The notes under the pieces are model-generated. The model saw only the letters and a list, made by a program, of their open reading frames with translations, was not told where the DNA came from and ran no database searches. Shown here in pieces: positions 1 through 10,440 of a stretch of DNA of 64,000 nt. Every line of letters begins with the position of its first letter. Within the stretch, counting starts at the first letter, position 1. The stretch covers positions 62,001 through 126,000 of the forward strand of contig JAGFNX010000098.1 of assembly GCA_017657125.1 (NCBI GenBank). Reading direction: 5' to 3'. Made by a program: the position numbers and the translations under genes. The DNA is from Scopulariopsis brevicaulis (taxonomy: Eukaryota > Ascomycota > Sordariomycetes > Microascales > Microascaceae).

Positions 1-1488
1 GAAACTAGGCGGCGCGAGGAGGAGCGAAAAGCCAAGGAGGAGGAGCAGAAGCGGAAGGAGGAGGAGCAGAAGCGCAAGGATGAGGTTGCCAGGAAGCTCC
101 GGGAGCAGAGGGAAAGGGAAGCCAGGGAGCGCGATCAACGGGAACGTGAAGCCCGCGAGCGGCGCGAAAGGCTCGAAGCAGAACGGCGGGAGCGCATGGA
201 GTTTGAGAAGCGCGAAAAGGAGCTCCGCGAGAGGCTCGAACGAGAACGCCTGGAGAGGGAGAAACTGCAGCGCGATAAGGAAGAGCGCGACAGGGTCGAC
301 AGGCTGGAGAGGGAGAAGCTGGAAAAGCTAGAGCGGGAGAGGTTAGAGCGCCTGGAGCGAGAAAGGTTTATCAAGGAGGCCAGGGAGCGCGAGGCCCGAG
401 AAAGAGAAGCGAGGGAGAAGGAACTCGAAGCGATGCGGAAGAAGGAGGAGGAAGAGGCCAAGGCTGCCAAAAGGCCGGGTACCTATGCCTACTCCAGCAG
501 GGGGGAGAAGATCAACCCGTGGCCAAACGGGAAGCCCAAGCCACCGCCCCCGCCTCCTTCATCTACTTCGACGCCGCCTAGACCTGCTCCGTCCACCACC
601 TTTACTAGCCCCAACGACGACCAACGGGGCCCCGCTCCATCGGCCACCTCGTTCACAGGCACCGACGACGACGCATACTCGTACCGACCGTACGACAAGC
701 CCAAGCAAGGAGGAAGGAGGAAGAACTCACTGTCATCGGAAACATCATGGACCCCGTCGCACACAACGGCAAGGACTACGCCACCCCCATCGATGCGCGC
801 CCCATACACCACAAAGGACCCGGACAAGATTGTGATCAAGGCCGTCTACCTCTTCCTCAACCAGTTTTCCAAGACGCCCGTCAGCCAGCTGGTATCGGGC
901 TTCGGGTCCGTCACGGACGGGCTGATCCTGAGGTCTACGACGGAGGGGCTTTTCATCGACGACGACGTGCGAGGGGTCCCGCAGCGCGAGTGGGACGTCA
1001 AGGCGTGGACGCTGAAGCAGGTCGAGGTATGGTGCCCCCCGCACTGCTTGACTCCCTCCCCCCACACCCCGGGCTCGGCGGCCGCGTCGTCGGTGTCGTC
1101 ATCGCAGAAGGCGGCCAAGATCAGGGACCGGGGCGCGCCGAAGCTGTTCTCGGGCGACGACGCGGACTCGTACCTGACGGAGATGCTGCGGGCCTGCAAG
1201 GACTGCTGCCGGATGGGCCTGTGCGAGGCGACGTTCCGCAATACTAACATTCCGGCGCCGGCGGGTCAGACGGGAGAGTGGCGCGCCAAGGGATTACACC
1301 TGCTCCGCGCGACGATAAGAGACCAGGAGGGCAAGAGGTACCTCTTCGTGCTGGGGGAAGAAGAGAGCTGGAAGGTGCCGGTTGGGCTGCAGAGGCTGCG
1401 GAGGGGCACGCAGGCGAGGGCGCTTGGCGTTGGGTCGATGGCCAGCACGGATGCGAGGGGGTGTCTGGAGTTGCTGGGGTGGGTGTGA
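1..1488 (+). CDS. 3' part of a coiled-coil protein with a conserved fungal C-terminal domain (DnaJ-protein type)
   Basis: The frame is open from base 1 to the TGA at 1486-1488, giving 495 residues; the true start lies left of the window. The first ~155 residues are an almost pure Arg/Glu/Lys heptad-like stretch (REREARERE-type), predicted as a long charged helix or coiled coil. A Pro-rich linker (PKPPPPPP) and a Ser/Thr-rich segment follow. The last ~220 residues form a globular part with the motifs KIVIKAVYLF, GSVTDGLILR, GLFIDDDVRG, QREWDVKAWT and IRDQEGKRYLFVL. From memory these motifs match the C-terminal region of fungal proteins annotated as DnaJ-domain proteins. The J domain itself would be upstream and cannot be seen, so the name is an inference from the tail. 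A Cys-containing insert (CKDCCRMGLC) lies between the WDVKAWT and IRDQEG blocks. No intron is needed in the visible part. Confidence 0.6.
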   Translation, partial: ETRRREEERKAKEEEQKRKEEEQKRKDEVARKLREQREREARERDQREREARERRERLEAERRERMEFEKREKELRERLERERLEREKLQRDKEERDRVDRLEREKLEKLERERLERLERERFIKEAREREAREREAREKELEAMRKKEEEEAKAAKRPGTYAYSSRGEKINPWPNGKPKPPPPPPSSTSTPPRPAPSTTFTSPNDDQRGPAPSATSFTGTDDDAYSYRPYDKPKQGGRRKNSLSSETSWTPSHTTARTTPPPSMRAPYTTKDPDKIVIKAVYLFLNQFSKTPVSQLVSGFGSVTDGLILRSTTEGLFIDDDVRGVPQREWDVKAWTLKQVEVWCPPHCLTPSPHTPGSAAASSVSSSQKAAKIRDRGAPKLFSGDDADSYLTEMLRACKDCCRMGLCEATFRNTNIPAPAGQTGEWRAKGLHLLRATIRDQEGKRYLFVLGEEESWKVPVGLQRLRRGTQARALGVGSMASTDARGCLELLGWV

Positions 1489-2878
1489 GGTTGGGGGTTG
1501 AGACTTAATTTGGTGCGGATTTTGACATCTTCTTGGTGTGCTTTTCTGGCCACCGGCATCCGTGGGGAGAGGGGGTTGCAGACATACCATGAGTACATAC
1601 AGCGGGTGTTTTTTTTCTATGAAAGAGTTCTTTGATATCCCAGCATTCTTTTGCAGCGTCACAGCACGAGGTTGAGGTTGAGTGGTGGAGGACGTGATCC
1701 ACGAGTTGCATTGTCCCATCGCATCCTTTCTTTGTTTTTCAGGAGGAAGGAGAGTTGGGCAGGAGATGAGGCATAGCATGGGGGTGTGAGAAAGATTTAC
1801 CCTAGTTTGGTTGAGATGGTTTGAAGAACCTAAGATTGTGTGGAGGTTTGGTGGTCAGGGGGTTTGAGATGTTTTATGAATTTTACATGATCTCCTTTCC
1901 TATCGCTGCCTATTATTGTTTGTCTGCGCTTCTCTCTTGTGGTTTTCAACGGCACCTGAAAGAGGCGACCTCCTGAGGAGGAACATCGAGGAAGACACTC
2001 GGTTGCTGCGTGCACATCTCAATCTCCTCAATAGCATTTTAGCTTCAGGGGAGATGCAGCTCCCAAAAGGGAGAGTGTGCTTTCACGTCACACCTGAGGG
2101 GCCAACTTGACCAGATCCCTTCTAGACAAATCTTATTCCTTGAAGTGTGCTCTAGTTAATGCTGCTAGGGGTCAGGACCTTTCATTGCCCCATCCCTATA
2201 ACTCGGACATAGGGTATAAGCGATGATTGGCTTGGAGCATCTATGTGGGTGCAAACCTGACTTGAGCTTGACTGGATGAATTCTTCGCCCCAGCATAGCT
2301 ATCAGTTAGACGGACATGTAAAGACATCATTACTAGTTAACTCCAAATGTGCCGTTGATCCCAAAGGGGGAAGTTCCAGATCGGACATCGGTCAAGGTGC
2401 TTGCTAAAGACAGATACCCTACGTGAATACTTTTACCACTCCTTCCAGCCGTGTCCTGAAGCATAACTTCCCAGGGATAGAACTTCTTGTGGAGGCTTCT
2501 TATTGAAGACGTCGGAATAGGCTGGGTGAGGAATGCCCTACCCCTCTTCTAGCTCGAGATTTACTAAATACGAAGGGTCTCTTGTCTAGGGCATTTCCTG
2601 TCTAGAGGACACATACTCACAGCAACACTGGTTCTCCTATAGTCTTCGTCTGATTCCTAGCTTACGATGACATTCACCTTCTTACACTGTTAGAAGTTTC
2701 TTTCTCACATTATGATTGAGCCGGAACAAATGCTTTGTAAGTGAAGAACAGTCTTTATCAAAACGCCAACATCTAACCTATAATTTCCGAACCCATGCAA
2801 GTACGCCATGCTCCTAGCAGAATGCATGTCCCCGGCCCCTGTCCGAGTCTACACAAGAACCCCAGGCCCTAAACCTCG
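1489..2878. other. Intergenic: 3' flanks of two convergent genes
   Basis: This 1.4 kb stretch is more AT-rich than the flanking coding DNA. It holds only short open frames (60-110 codons) without family motifs. It lies between the stop of the coiled-coil gene and the stop of the F-box-like gene on the opposite strand, so it should contain both 3' UTRs. No RNA gene or repeat was recognised. Confidence 0.6.
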
Positions 2879-4594
2879 TCAGAACAGCACACTCATCGTC
2901 TTTTTGATCTGCTCCAGCCACAGCTTCAGTCCCTTGGACGCCGCACGCATCCCCCCGCGTGAATCCACGACGTCCTTCATCTCCCGGAACGCAACATCGC
3001 GCCCCCTGCCGCGGGTCTCATCCGGGTCCCGGACCCACTCGACTCTCTTCCGCAACCCGGGCCAGTAGCCGCGTTTCGGGTCCGGGATGAAGACGACCCG
3101 CTGAAGGTTGGGCAGCGTGGACCCCTGGGCAACGATGCCGGAGACATCCCGGTATAGATTGTAGCGGTAGAGGCCCAGGAGGCGCGGGTCGGGCTGGCAG
3201 TCGTGGAGCCAGCGCTCCTCGAGGACGAGGACCTCGACGCTCGAGGGCACCACGTCCGAGATGATGCCCTGCTCGAAGAGGATGCCGGGGTGGCCGTAGA
3301 CGGAGCCGGTGGTTGTCTCGAGGTGGGTTAGCTTTGTCCATTCTTGGGCGAAAGCGAGCGAGGGGAGTACGACGAAACGCTCGTCTTCGGTGGGGGCGTT
3401 TGCCGTGAGTTCCTCGACTGAGGGTTGGGTCTCGCTCTCCTCCTGGCCGTCCCAGGCGACCTCTAATATAGGCTCCGGTACGTCGTCGTGGTTGAGAGCT
3501 TCCATCGGAACGTCGTCCGGGATGTCTTCTTGCGCCGGGGTCTGGTGTACACCGTCATCAATGCCCCCTGTGAATACGTCATCGTACTGCGTCGTGATCT
3601 CTTGCACATCTTCGTCAAAGTTGCCCATGAAGAAATTGTCCTCGGCTTCCAAAGCTTCATCGATGAGGGCTATGTCGTCCTCTTGGTATGGGTAAACTAT
3701 GGGAGTACTGAACTTCCAGTGGAGCCGCCGGACAGAGTCGCGCAGGAAATAAAGCTTGGGCGTGGCCTTGTGAATGAAGTCGTGATAGTCCTGATACAGC
3801 GCCGAGTCACCCGGGAACCTGCCCGTAGGCGCACCGCCGCAGGTAATGGGGAGGTTCCCGCTTCCGTTTTCGAACACGAAAAGGTCGTCCTCGATCCGGA
3901 GCTCCTCCACATTGCGAAGCCACGGGAACGCCGGAATGTTGAACTGCCAGCCGCTCGGGTATGGTATCAGGTCGACCCTCTTGCTCCCCGTCAGGATGAA
4001 GCCGAGCGAGTTGAAGCCGTAGGAGTTTGCCAAGGCGTCGGGTATGACCTTCCAGTGCGTAATTCTCGGGGGTGTCACGCGTGTAAAGGGCTTCGTCATC
4101 TGCAAGATGAGCCTGAGGGTGTTGAGCCTTCGGTGTGAGTCCGAGTCCACCACCGCTGTCTCGAGGTTCGGGCAGAGGGTCATGATTGCGGCGGTCATGC
4201 CTTCGGTCCAGTTCCAAGTGCCGTCCGCCCGCGCAAACGCGGCGTTCGGGGGCCATTGGAGGAAGCAGGCGTCCAGGACTTGGCGGGCATGCTCGTCTGA
4301 CGGATCAACAGCAGATACCAGGTTGAGGACCTCGGCCGGGTTGCCTCGGTCATCAGAGTCCGGGAGACGGATCAGCCGCACCAGAGGCCGGAGGCTTGGT
4401 CTTTTCAGAATGGCCAGGAGGGCGCTGGTGACAGACTTGGGTGTCGTGAGATAGAGGTTCTCCCAGAACTTTGCCTCGGTCAAATGAGCAAAGGTGCTAT
4501 TGGTGCGCCGTAGGCTGTAGATGGTGTCGAAGTCGTCAACATGCTGAGTTACCATGAAGAAGATGTCGTAGGGGAGCTCTACCTTAAAAGACAT
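2879..4594 (-). CDS. F-box-like fungal protein
   Basis: A single exon of 571 residues. The start was set at the ATG ending at 4594 (MSFKVELPYDIFFMV), because the upstream open frame encodes a low-quality stretch that looks like translated leader. Residues ~6-48 fit a degenerate F-box: LP-x-DI--MV, then DFDTIYSLRRTN, then FWENLYL. The rest has the leucine-poor, tryptophan-containing layout common in fungus-specific F-box proteins. An acidic insert in the middle (DEDVQEITTQ, EDIPDDVPME, ESETQPSVEE) separates two conserved-looking halves, and the C-terminus has WPGLRKRVEWV and LKLWLEQIKK. If it is an F-box protein it would link a substrate to an SCF ubiquitin ligase through Skp1; the substrate cannot be guessed. 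It is convergent with the gene on its left. Confidence 0.6.
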   Translation of the reverse strand: MSFKVELPYDIFFMVTQHVDDFDTIYSLRRTNSTFAHLTEAKFWENLYLTTPKSVTSALLAILKRPSLRPLVRLIRLPDSDDRGNPAEVLNLVSAVDPSDEHARQVLDACFLQWPPNAAFARADGTWNWTEGMTAAIMTLCPNLETAVVDSDSHRRLNTLRLILQMTKPFTRVTPPRITHWKVIPDALANSYGFNSLGFILTGSKRVDLIPYPSGWQFNIPAFPWLRNVEELRIEDDLFVFENGSGNLPITCGGAPTGRFPGDSALYQDYHDFIHKATPKLYFLRDSVRRLHWKFSTPIVYPYQEDDIALIDEALEAEDNFFMGNFDEDVQEITTQYDDVFTGGIDDGVHQTPAQEDIPDDVPMEALNHDDVPEPILEVAWDGQEESETQPSVEELTANAPTEDERFVVLPSLAFAQEWTKLTHLETTTGSVYGHPGILFEQGIISDVVPSSVEVLVLEERWLHDCQPDPRLLGLYRYNLYRDVSGIVAQGSTLPNLQRVVFIPDPKRGYWPGLRKRVEWVRDPDETRGRGRDVAFREMKDVVDSRGGMRAASKGLKLWLEQIKKTMSVLF

Positions 4595-5103
4595 GGTGAT
4601 GCTGGCGAGATCGATGAGCTGGTGTCTATGTCTACAGATGGGGAGCGTGTAAGTCAAGATCCGGTTTCCCGTATATGACAGGGAGTGAGTCGAGAAGTGC
4701 AGGAAAGATATAAACGTCCAGACAAATATTATGAGGTTTGGAACACAGCGAGAGAATGACCCCCGAAGCTGTCTTATAGATGAACGCATGGTCGCCGAGG
4801 TCTGTTCTTGCTCAAAGGGGCTGTTTGATGCAGACGACGAGCACCCACTAATCAATCAGGCAATGCGAATGGTTGAAGAAACAAGGTAATAATTTCTTTT
4901 GATCCTCCTTCTGCACGAACCTCCATGTTCTTGGATCCTGTCCAATATTCTGAGAACCTCGTTCTTAATCCGTCGTTTTCATTCTTTGCAATGCTCAGTA
5001 GACATCAAAGCGACCAGGGGCGAGGAAGTCGGTCTTTGTCCCAGACCCATTCCAGTCTAACCACTCCCACAATACCCTTGTCTTCCTCATCGTGACCTTG
5101 GTG
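4595..5103. other. Spacer: leader of the F-box-like gene and 3' flank of the small upstream gene
   Basis: About 510 bp between two minus-strand genes. The open frame of the F-box-like gene continues to 4855 and encodes a hydrophobic, non-conserved stretch, so it is read here as 5' UTR. Nothing else was recognised. Confidence 0.5.
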
Positions 5104-5439
5104 TCAGCTTCCGCCAGCCTGTTTCGGCTTCTCGTCTGTCTTCTTGAATGGGTTCTTCCCTCCCGCAGTCGCCGCCGTGCCTTGAGGATCACCAGCACGT
5201 CCTTCCGCGCCGTCATCCGACTTCCCGCTCTCGCCGCCCCCGTCGGTGCTGGGACTAGACCCGCGATCCCTCCGGTCCTTCTTATCCTGACTGCTTTTGG
5301 GAGTAGTGGCGCGGGACTCGTCGTGTCTGAGGGTGTCGGCGGCCGCCTGTCGGCTTTCGGGCGAGCAGGCTTCGCTCTTGGATATCTCTTTTAGGAGGTG
5401 CGGCGGCACGAAGCCGCCGGGTCTCGAATTCGGAGGCAT
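5104..5439 (-). CDS. Small protein with protealysin-propeptide-like N-terminus and disordered tail
   Basis: A 111-residue reading starts at the ATG ending at 5439; an in-frame ATG at 5571 would give 155 residues. Residues ~8-45 read GGFVPPHLLKEISKSE, then ESRQAAADTLRHDESR. The pattern is F-x-PP-[YH]-LL--I, a gap, then A--TL--D---R. It resembles the short N-terminal propeptide motif of protealysin-like M4 metallopeptidases, where it precedes the catalytic domain. Here no HExxH catalytic domain follows. The remaining ~65 residues are a Ser/Gly/Asp/Lys-rich low-complexity tail ending KKTDEKPKQAGGS. The family link rests on motif reading only. The frame is clean, but whether this is a translated stand-alone gene, a broken peptidase or a chance open frame is not settled. 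Confidence 0.45.
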   Translation of the reverse strand: MPPNSRPGGFVPPHLLKEISKSEACSPESRQAAADTLRHDESRATTPKSSQDKKDRRDRGSSPSTDGGGESGKSDDGAEGRAGDPQGTAATAGGKNPFKKTDEKPKQAGGS

Positions 5440-5571
5440 TTCTTGGATTTCACTGATGGGATTGTGAATCGAGGGTGGGTTGTTGTTTGTAGGTGGTCTC
5501 GGAGTGGCGAGCGGAGCGCAGAATACTTTATGTAGGAAAGTGCAGAAGTCTAGGAGCGCGGGCATTAGCAT

Positions 5572-8500
5572 TCCGTGGATGCGGTGGCTGAAGCCAGGAG
5601 AAGTGCAAGGTGGGATAATAGTTGAGTTGACTCGATACCTTTGTTAATCAAGCTACGGGAATACTTCAAGGGTCGTATGCGGTGAGAGACGACTTAAGAG
5701 TTCAAAGGATGGGTTGATACAAGCGGAGAATCACCCGGCTCAAGTCGCGGTTCCCTCTCATAACGCGAGGACTCCAGTTGGAAGAAGCACCCCGGGGAGG
5801 TTATTCAGCCCTGCCATCAAATCAATCCGTCCTTGACGGGTTGTGCCTGCCTCTGGCAGTGGCGAGTCATGGTGGCCTGATGTTGAGTTGATAACACAAA
5901 CTAGAGGGACATTGGGATGAGAAACGTTGGACACGGTGAGTTTCAATTCCCCCGGTAAGAGTACACCACCAAACCGCGCAGACGATACGCTGCCACGGGA
6001 GACCGGACGTGTACTGCACATCCTTCGTGGGGTGCACTTTCCTTTCCTTCACATGCTAGCACTGCAGCCAAGTGTCGACAAGGAAGGCGCGAATGGTGCC
6101 CTCGGTTGGCGGGAAAGTGCACCATAAGCGTGGCCCATCGCTCCTTCCCTTTTTTCCGTTGATGCGCCCACTTCCTCGCTTACGAGTCTCCTTATCTGTA
6201 CCCGACGCGAGGTAGGTCGCAAGAAACCGAGTCGCGGACGTCAATCCCGGCCAGTGCATTGTGCCATCCATTACCTGGGCCATCCGGCACCGACCAGCAG
6301 GCCGCCAGTCTCCTTTCATCATACGCCCTTCCCTCTCGTCGCAACGTGGGACGTTGGAGCGCCTCCTTTCCGCCCTCATCTGGACATACCGGAGACGACC
6401 AGAACCTCGGAATTACACGGCGGAGCAAATGCTCCTCGTGTCTCTCTCCGGAGAAGTTGCTGTTACGGCCGGCGTTGGCAGGGTCGGGGTCGCCGCGCCT
6501 GCAGCCCCTCGCGAATCACTTCCGCGGCTTTGTCCGTCCTTGCCGGAAACTTTAGAGGCATTGCTATCCAGAAAAAAGTCCATCCTCCACATGCAGGGAA
6601 TATGGAACTCCTAGACGGAGCCCTTGTCATGAGACGTCCGTGATGCGCATAATTAATGGGAAACCAGTTCAGCAAGCCTTGCGAGTTCGTAACGGCAAGT
6701 GACTGAGGAGCAGAGGAACCACCGGCATTACACTCCCTGTAAGGCTCTGCCAGCTTAGGGTTCCGGAAGCGCGATGTCCTCTATCCACGGGCCGCTCCGA
6801 ACAGAGGAAGATGAACACAAGCCTTCCCTTCTCGGAACGAACGTGACGTTCTCCTCCATACCGCCCGCGGCCTGTCCTGCGACGCTGGGGTTGATGACAA
6901 GCCATATTGAAGAGGAAGATAGGTATGCTCATCTCATACCGAAACAGGAGGTCATGTCTCTGAGGTCCCTGACAAGCTGACCCAGGCTCAGAGGCATGTG
7001 CCACACAAGGTTTTCATACTCCGCAGAATCGAACCTTGGTCCAGCTGCTGCTGAATCGTGAATGGGGCACCATCGGCGACAGGCTCGGCGTCGTTCCGTC
7101 AGCCCCGGCAATATCATGTCTCGCGGAATGGAGAGCGGGGGAAGTCGGGGGGTGTTGGCTCTTTCAGCTCACGCCCACAGTCAGGCAGAGCAAATTTCGG
7201 ACTAGGGGAAAAAAAGAAGTTTCCCCGACGGGTCCTGGTTGGTTCGTGGGACCGAAGCGCCCTCCTCCGAATAACATACATCTCCGATCTCCTTGGCTCG
7301 CAGGTCTCACCGGGTTCATTCTTGGGCACACTTACAGAGTACAGGAAGAGCTTCCCCGGCACTCTCGGCAATTTTCCTTCTTCCGGGCATGTTTTGTTCC
7401 GAGGCTGACGGGGACGGAGAGTGACTGGCGTGTATCAGTGTTACGTGCTACACTGATGCTGTGGGCTCAGCTGCGGGTGAATGCAGGATCGGCAGCGGTG
7501 AAAGAGTAGGACCAAGATTTCAGAGGCAGTTGAAATAATGGGGGAAATTTTCGCGTCTCGTCATCGTAATCGGTACCCCATCTACTACCTTCCAAGGCTT
7601 CGCGGCTGTCCCGTACGCGAAGCGCTGAGGTTCATGTTCCCCGACCCTGGAAGATTGATAACGCGGTATCCTGTTTGAGGACGCAAGTTGGCTGTTCGTC
7701 TGGGTAGGTGCGATGAGCGGGTTGGCAGAGAAGAACATATGGAGGCCAGGATTCTCTCTGGGTGACGCGATGAGATCTATTGGTTTTCCCTCCACTGATC
7801 CAGATGCACGATGGCCGGTTAGGAAGATACCTAGGTGGACGTGGCCGGAGGCGCGTCTGTTGGGAAAGATGAAGCACCTCCCGCGTCAGATGGGTCCCTC
7901 CGCAATCTGGAGCGAGGGGGGTGACCCACCCCGAGTGAGTCGCAATGAGACGCTGGGTTGTGTACGCCGGAGTTACCGGAGGGCTTGCGATGGATCCACG
8001 TCCAGATTTACAACAGGATCTGCCGGGGGATGGCCGGGCGCCTGCGATCAAACTTGCGACGCTCCACTCTGCAGCTCGGGCCGGGTGATCCCTGCGAGAG
8101 GTGCAGGTGGGCGGCGATCGGAACTGTGGCGTTGACGGTGGTGGTTGGTGGACTCTCCCGACCCCCCTCTCGCGGCCGTCGGTTCTCGTCCGAAGGTATC
8201 TTGAGGAGGGCGCAGACAAAAGTGATGTCGCACATCTTCTGGGAACAGATACGCAGGACCAGCGAATGAATATGACCAGTCAAACGCAGCCGGAAAACCT
8301 CGATCACGCAGTCGTCCGGCGCCGCGGTCTTGTCCAGATTCCGCGGACCTGGTTACGTCTCCTCCAGAGAAGGCAACGAACATGCAGAGACTCGAATGCC
8401 AGGCCAATTACCGCGATGGCTGAAAGATGATGAGACGCCAAGCTGCGAGATGACCCTTTACTATTGGGCATGATTGGCTTCAGCCCTGAAGCCACTCTGC

Positions 8501-10440
8501 GGCGGAGGCGTGTGTGGACGACCCCCGGCAGACCCCACCCCTGACAGAACGCGTCGACACGCCCTCTTCTTGTTCAGGCTGATATTTACATACCTGCGCG
8601 AAGGGGACCCGGTTAATATATCCTGTGTTCGAACCTTAATCAGCGGCGGCCACATGATCTCGCAGGTTCGCGTCACACGCGTCACGAAGCGTTTCGTGAC
8701 TTCGTCTCATCATAATCCTTGGCGACGGCTCTTTGTGTAACAACATGATCGCGCCTCCGTCTCCTAACTAACCCTTCGCAGGGCGAACAGGCGGGCCCGA
8801 CGCGTGAAAAAGAGGGACCTTGCGCGGTGATTCGCCCTCTTGGCACGTCGAGCCCCTCCACAGTTCAGCGCTCCGCATACGAACATACGAATGCGCATAC
8901 CGACGCTTCACACGCGACTCCCACTCCCTTGCCAACTTGACCCTTTGTTCCTTGTTCCCAGATCGCCACTGCCATGGGATCGTCTTTAAACAATGACCAG
9001 TCACTTTCTCCGCTCCATTGTCAGCTAACAAAGGTAAACCTTGAGAAACAGGCTGGTTGAAGACCGGGTCGGCTGGCATCCTGTCGAACCTGAGTTGCTC
9101 AAGTTCCGCCGCTACCTCTCTTCGCAATGCTAAACTTGCTCAGCAGGGTCTGTGAAGCCGAAGAGGCAGGGAATTGCAACGCCTCCACTCGTTCAGGCCT
9201 CGGGTCTGAACTGTCCCGGGTCGTCGAGCAAGAGCGGAAAGGCCCGGTGCTTTTTGCTAATTCCCGCCGTCCTTATATTATCAAGCCCTGTGTAAAAGAC
9301 ACCCCAATCCCCTCGGAACCCACCCCTATCTCGAGGACCCGCACCCACGAAGGGAGCCCCAACCCGTGACTCGGGTGGCGCAACGGACGGATTCCCTCCT
9401 GGCTCCTCAGGGCCGAATGAGGCAACTTGGGTGTTGAAACCGCTCAATCCTCGCTGAGTACTTTAGGCCGGGCTCCTGTCGCTCACGACGTCTACTGTCT
9501 TTGCTTTTTTTCTTTTTCGGTTTAGTCCGCCGTTACCTCCGGACCCGCCCCTGGTCATTGCTCACCTTGATTCCCACACCAGCGGATCCCTGGGCTTCTA
9601 TACGCCAGGGCTGTCGCCAAGTCCACCTTGCGGCGCACAAGTGTACCCTCCTCGTGGCTTCGGTCGATGCTGCCCAGAGGTCACGGCCCACTTCTTCCGG
9701 GCCACCTGGACAACCTCCTTGGAATCTCAACCTCGGTCTCGCTCCCGACGCACGCCTATCTGGATACGTTGAACATGCACCCGCACGCCATTCCCCCAGC
9801 TTCCCAGATTGGTCCGGTGCGTCAGCACTGGGCGACTTGACGGGAGCGCAGCAGCGCCGCGACCAACCTACCAGAGCTGGCTGCACATGCGAATCCGGAA
9901 GCCGCGACACGAGACGCCGGCGTGGCAGGCGGAACGACGGACTCGGAAGGTGGGAGAACGGGGCTGAATGGAAGTGCTCCTCATCAAGCAGCCCACCCCT
10001 GGCTAAGTGGCTGAGGGGTGACCTGAAGGTCGACGTCTACCCAGCTTGAAGGAGGTTCGTCGGCTACGGGTCGGAGTCGCAGGCCTGCCGGTGTTATCCA
10101 TTTATTGTCTCCCCCCTCGCCCCCCCGTCATTTCTGCTTTCAGCTCTGGCATGTCGGCGCTATTATCAGCCATATCCTTTACTGGCATCGTCATTCGTCA
10201 CCGTCATCACCGGGCAGTGTTAGCTCTGTGAGACTCCGTCTCGTGAACCCACCGTGAATCCTTACCGAGATTAGACACCACTGGGCGCTGCCATCATTCC
10301 CGCTTTCCACTCCACAACCCGGACCGCTCGCCGCCACGACGGCGTCATCACCGCCCCTGTTTCTCCGTCGTCTCACCCCGGTCTCCGTCGCCTCTGGTGA
10401 GCCTCAACCCTATATCTACCTCCTCGCGGTATAAGTGAAA
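5572..10440. other. 4.9 kb without a recognisable gene
   Basis: Many overlapping open frames of 60-195 codons occur on both strands, and none carries family motifs, signal peptides or splice-joined continuations that I could recognise. Base composition is not strongly AT-shifted, so it does not look like a heavily RIP-mutated transposon. A perfect inverted repeat with 8-bp arms lies at 8681-8700. The last ~350 bp before the velvet gene are CT-rich, as in many fungal promoters and leaders. Confidence 0.5.

Noticed and set aside
4595..4855. N-terminal hydrophobic extension of the F-box-like protein
   Set aside because: Open frame, but the conserved F-box-like start MSFKVELP follows an internal ATG, and a membrane anchor would be unusual in this family.
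4995..5103. Possible extra exon downstream of the protealysin-propeptide-like gene
   Set aside because: The alternative frame has no M4 peptidase motif, and no good donor/acceptor pair joins it to the main frame.
7632..8219. 195-codon minus-strand frame in the 5.6-10.4 kb spacer
   Set aside because: Random-looking peptide; several equally long frames overlap it on both strands.
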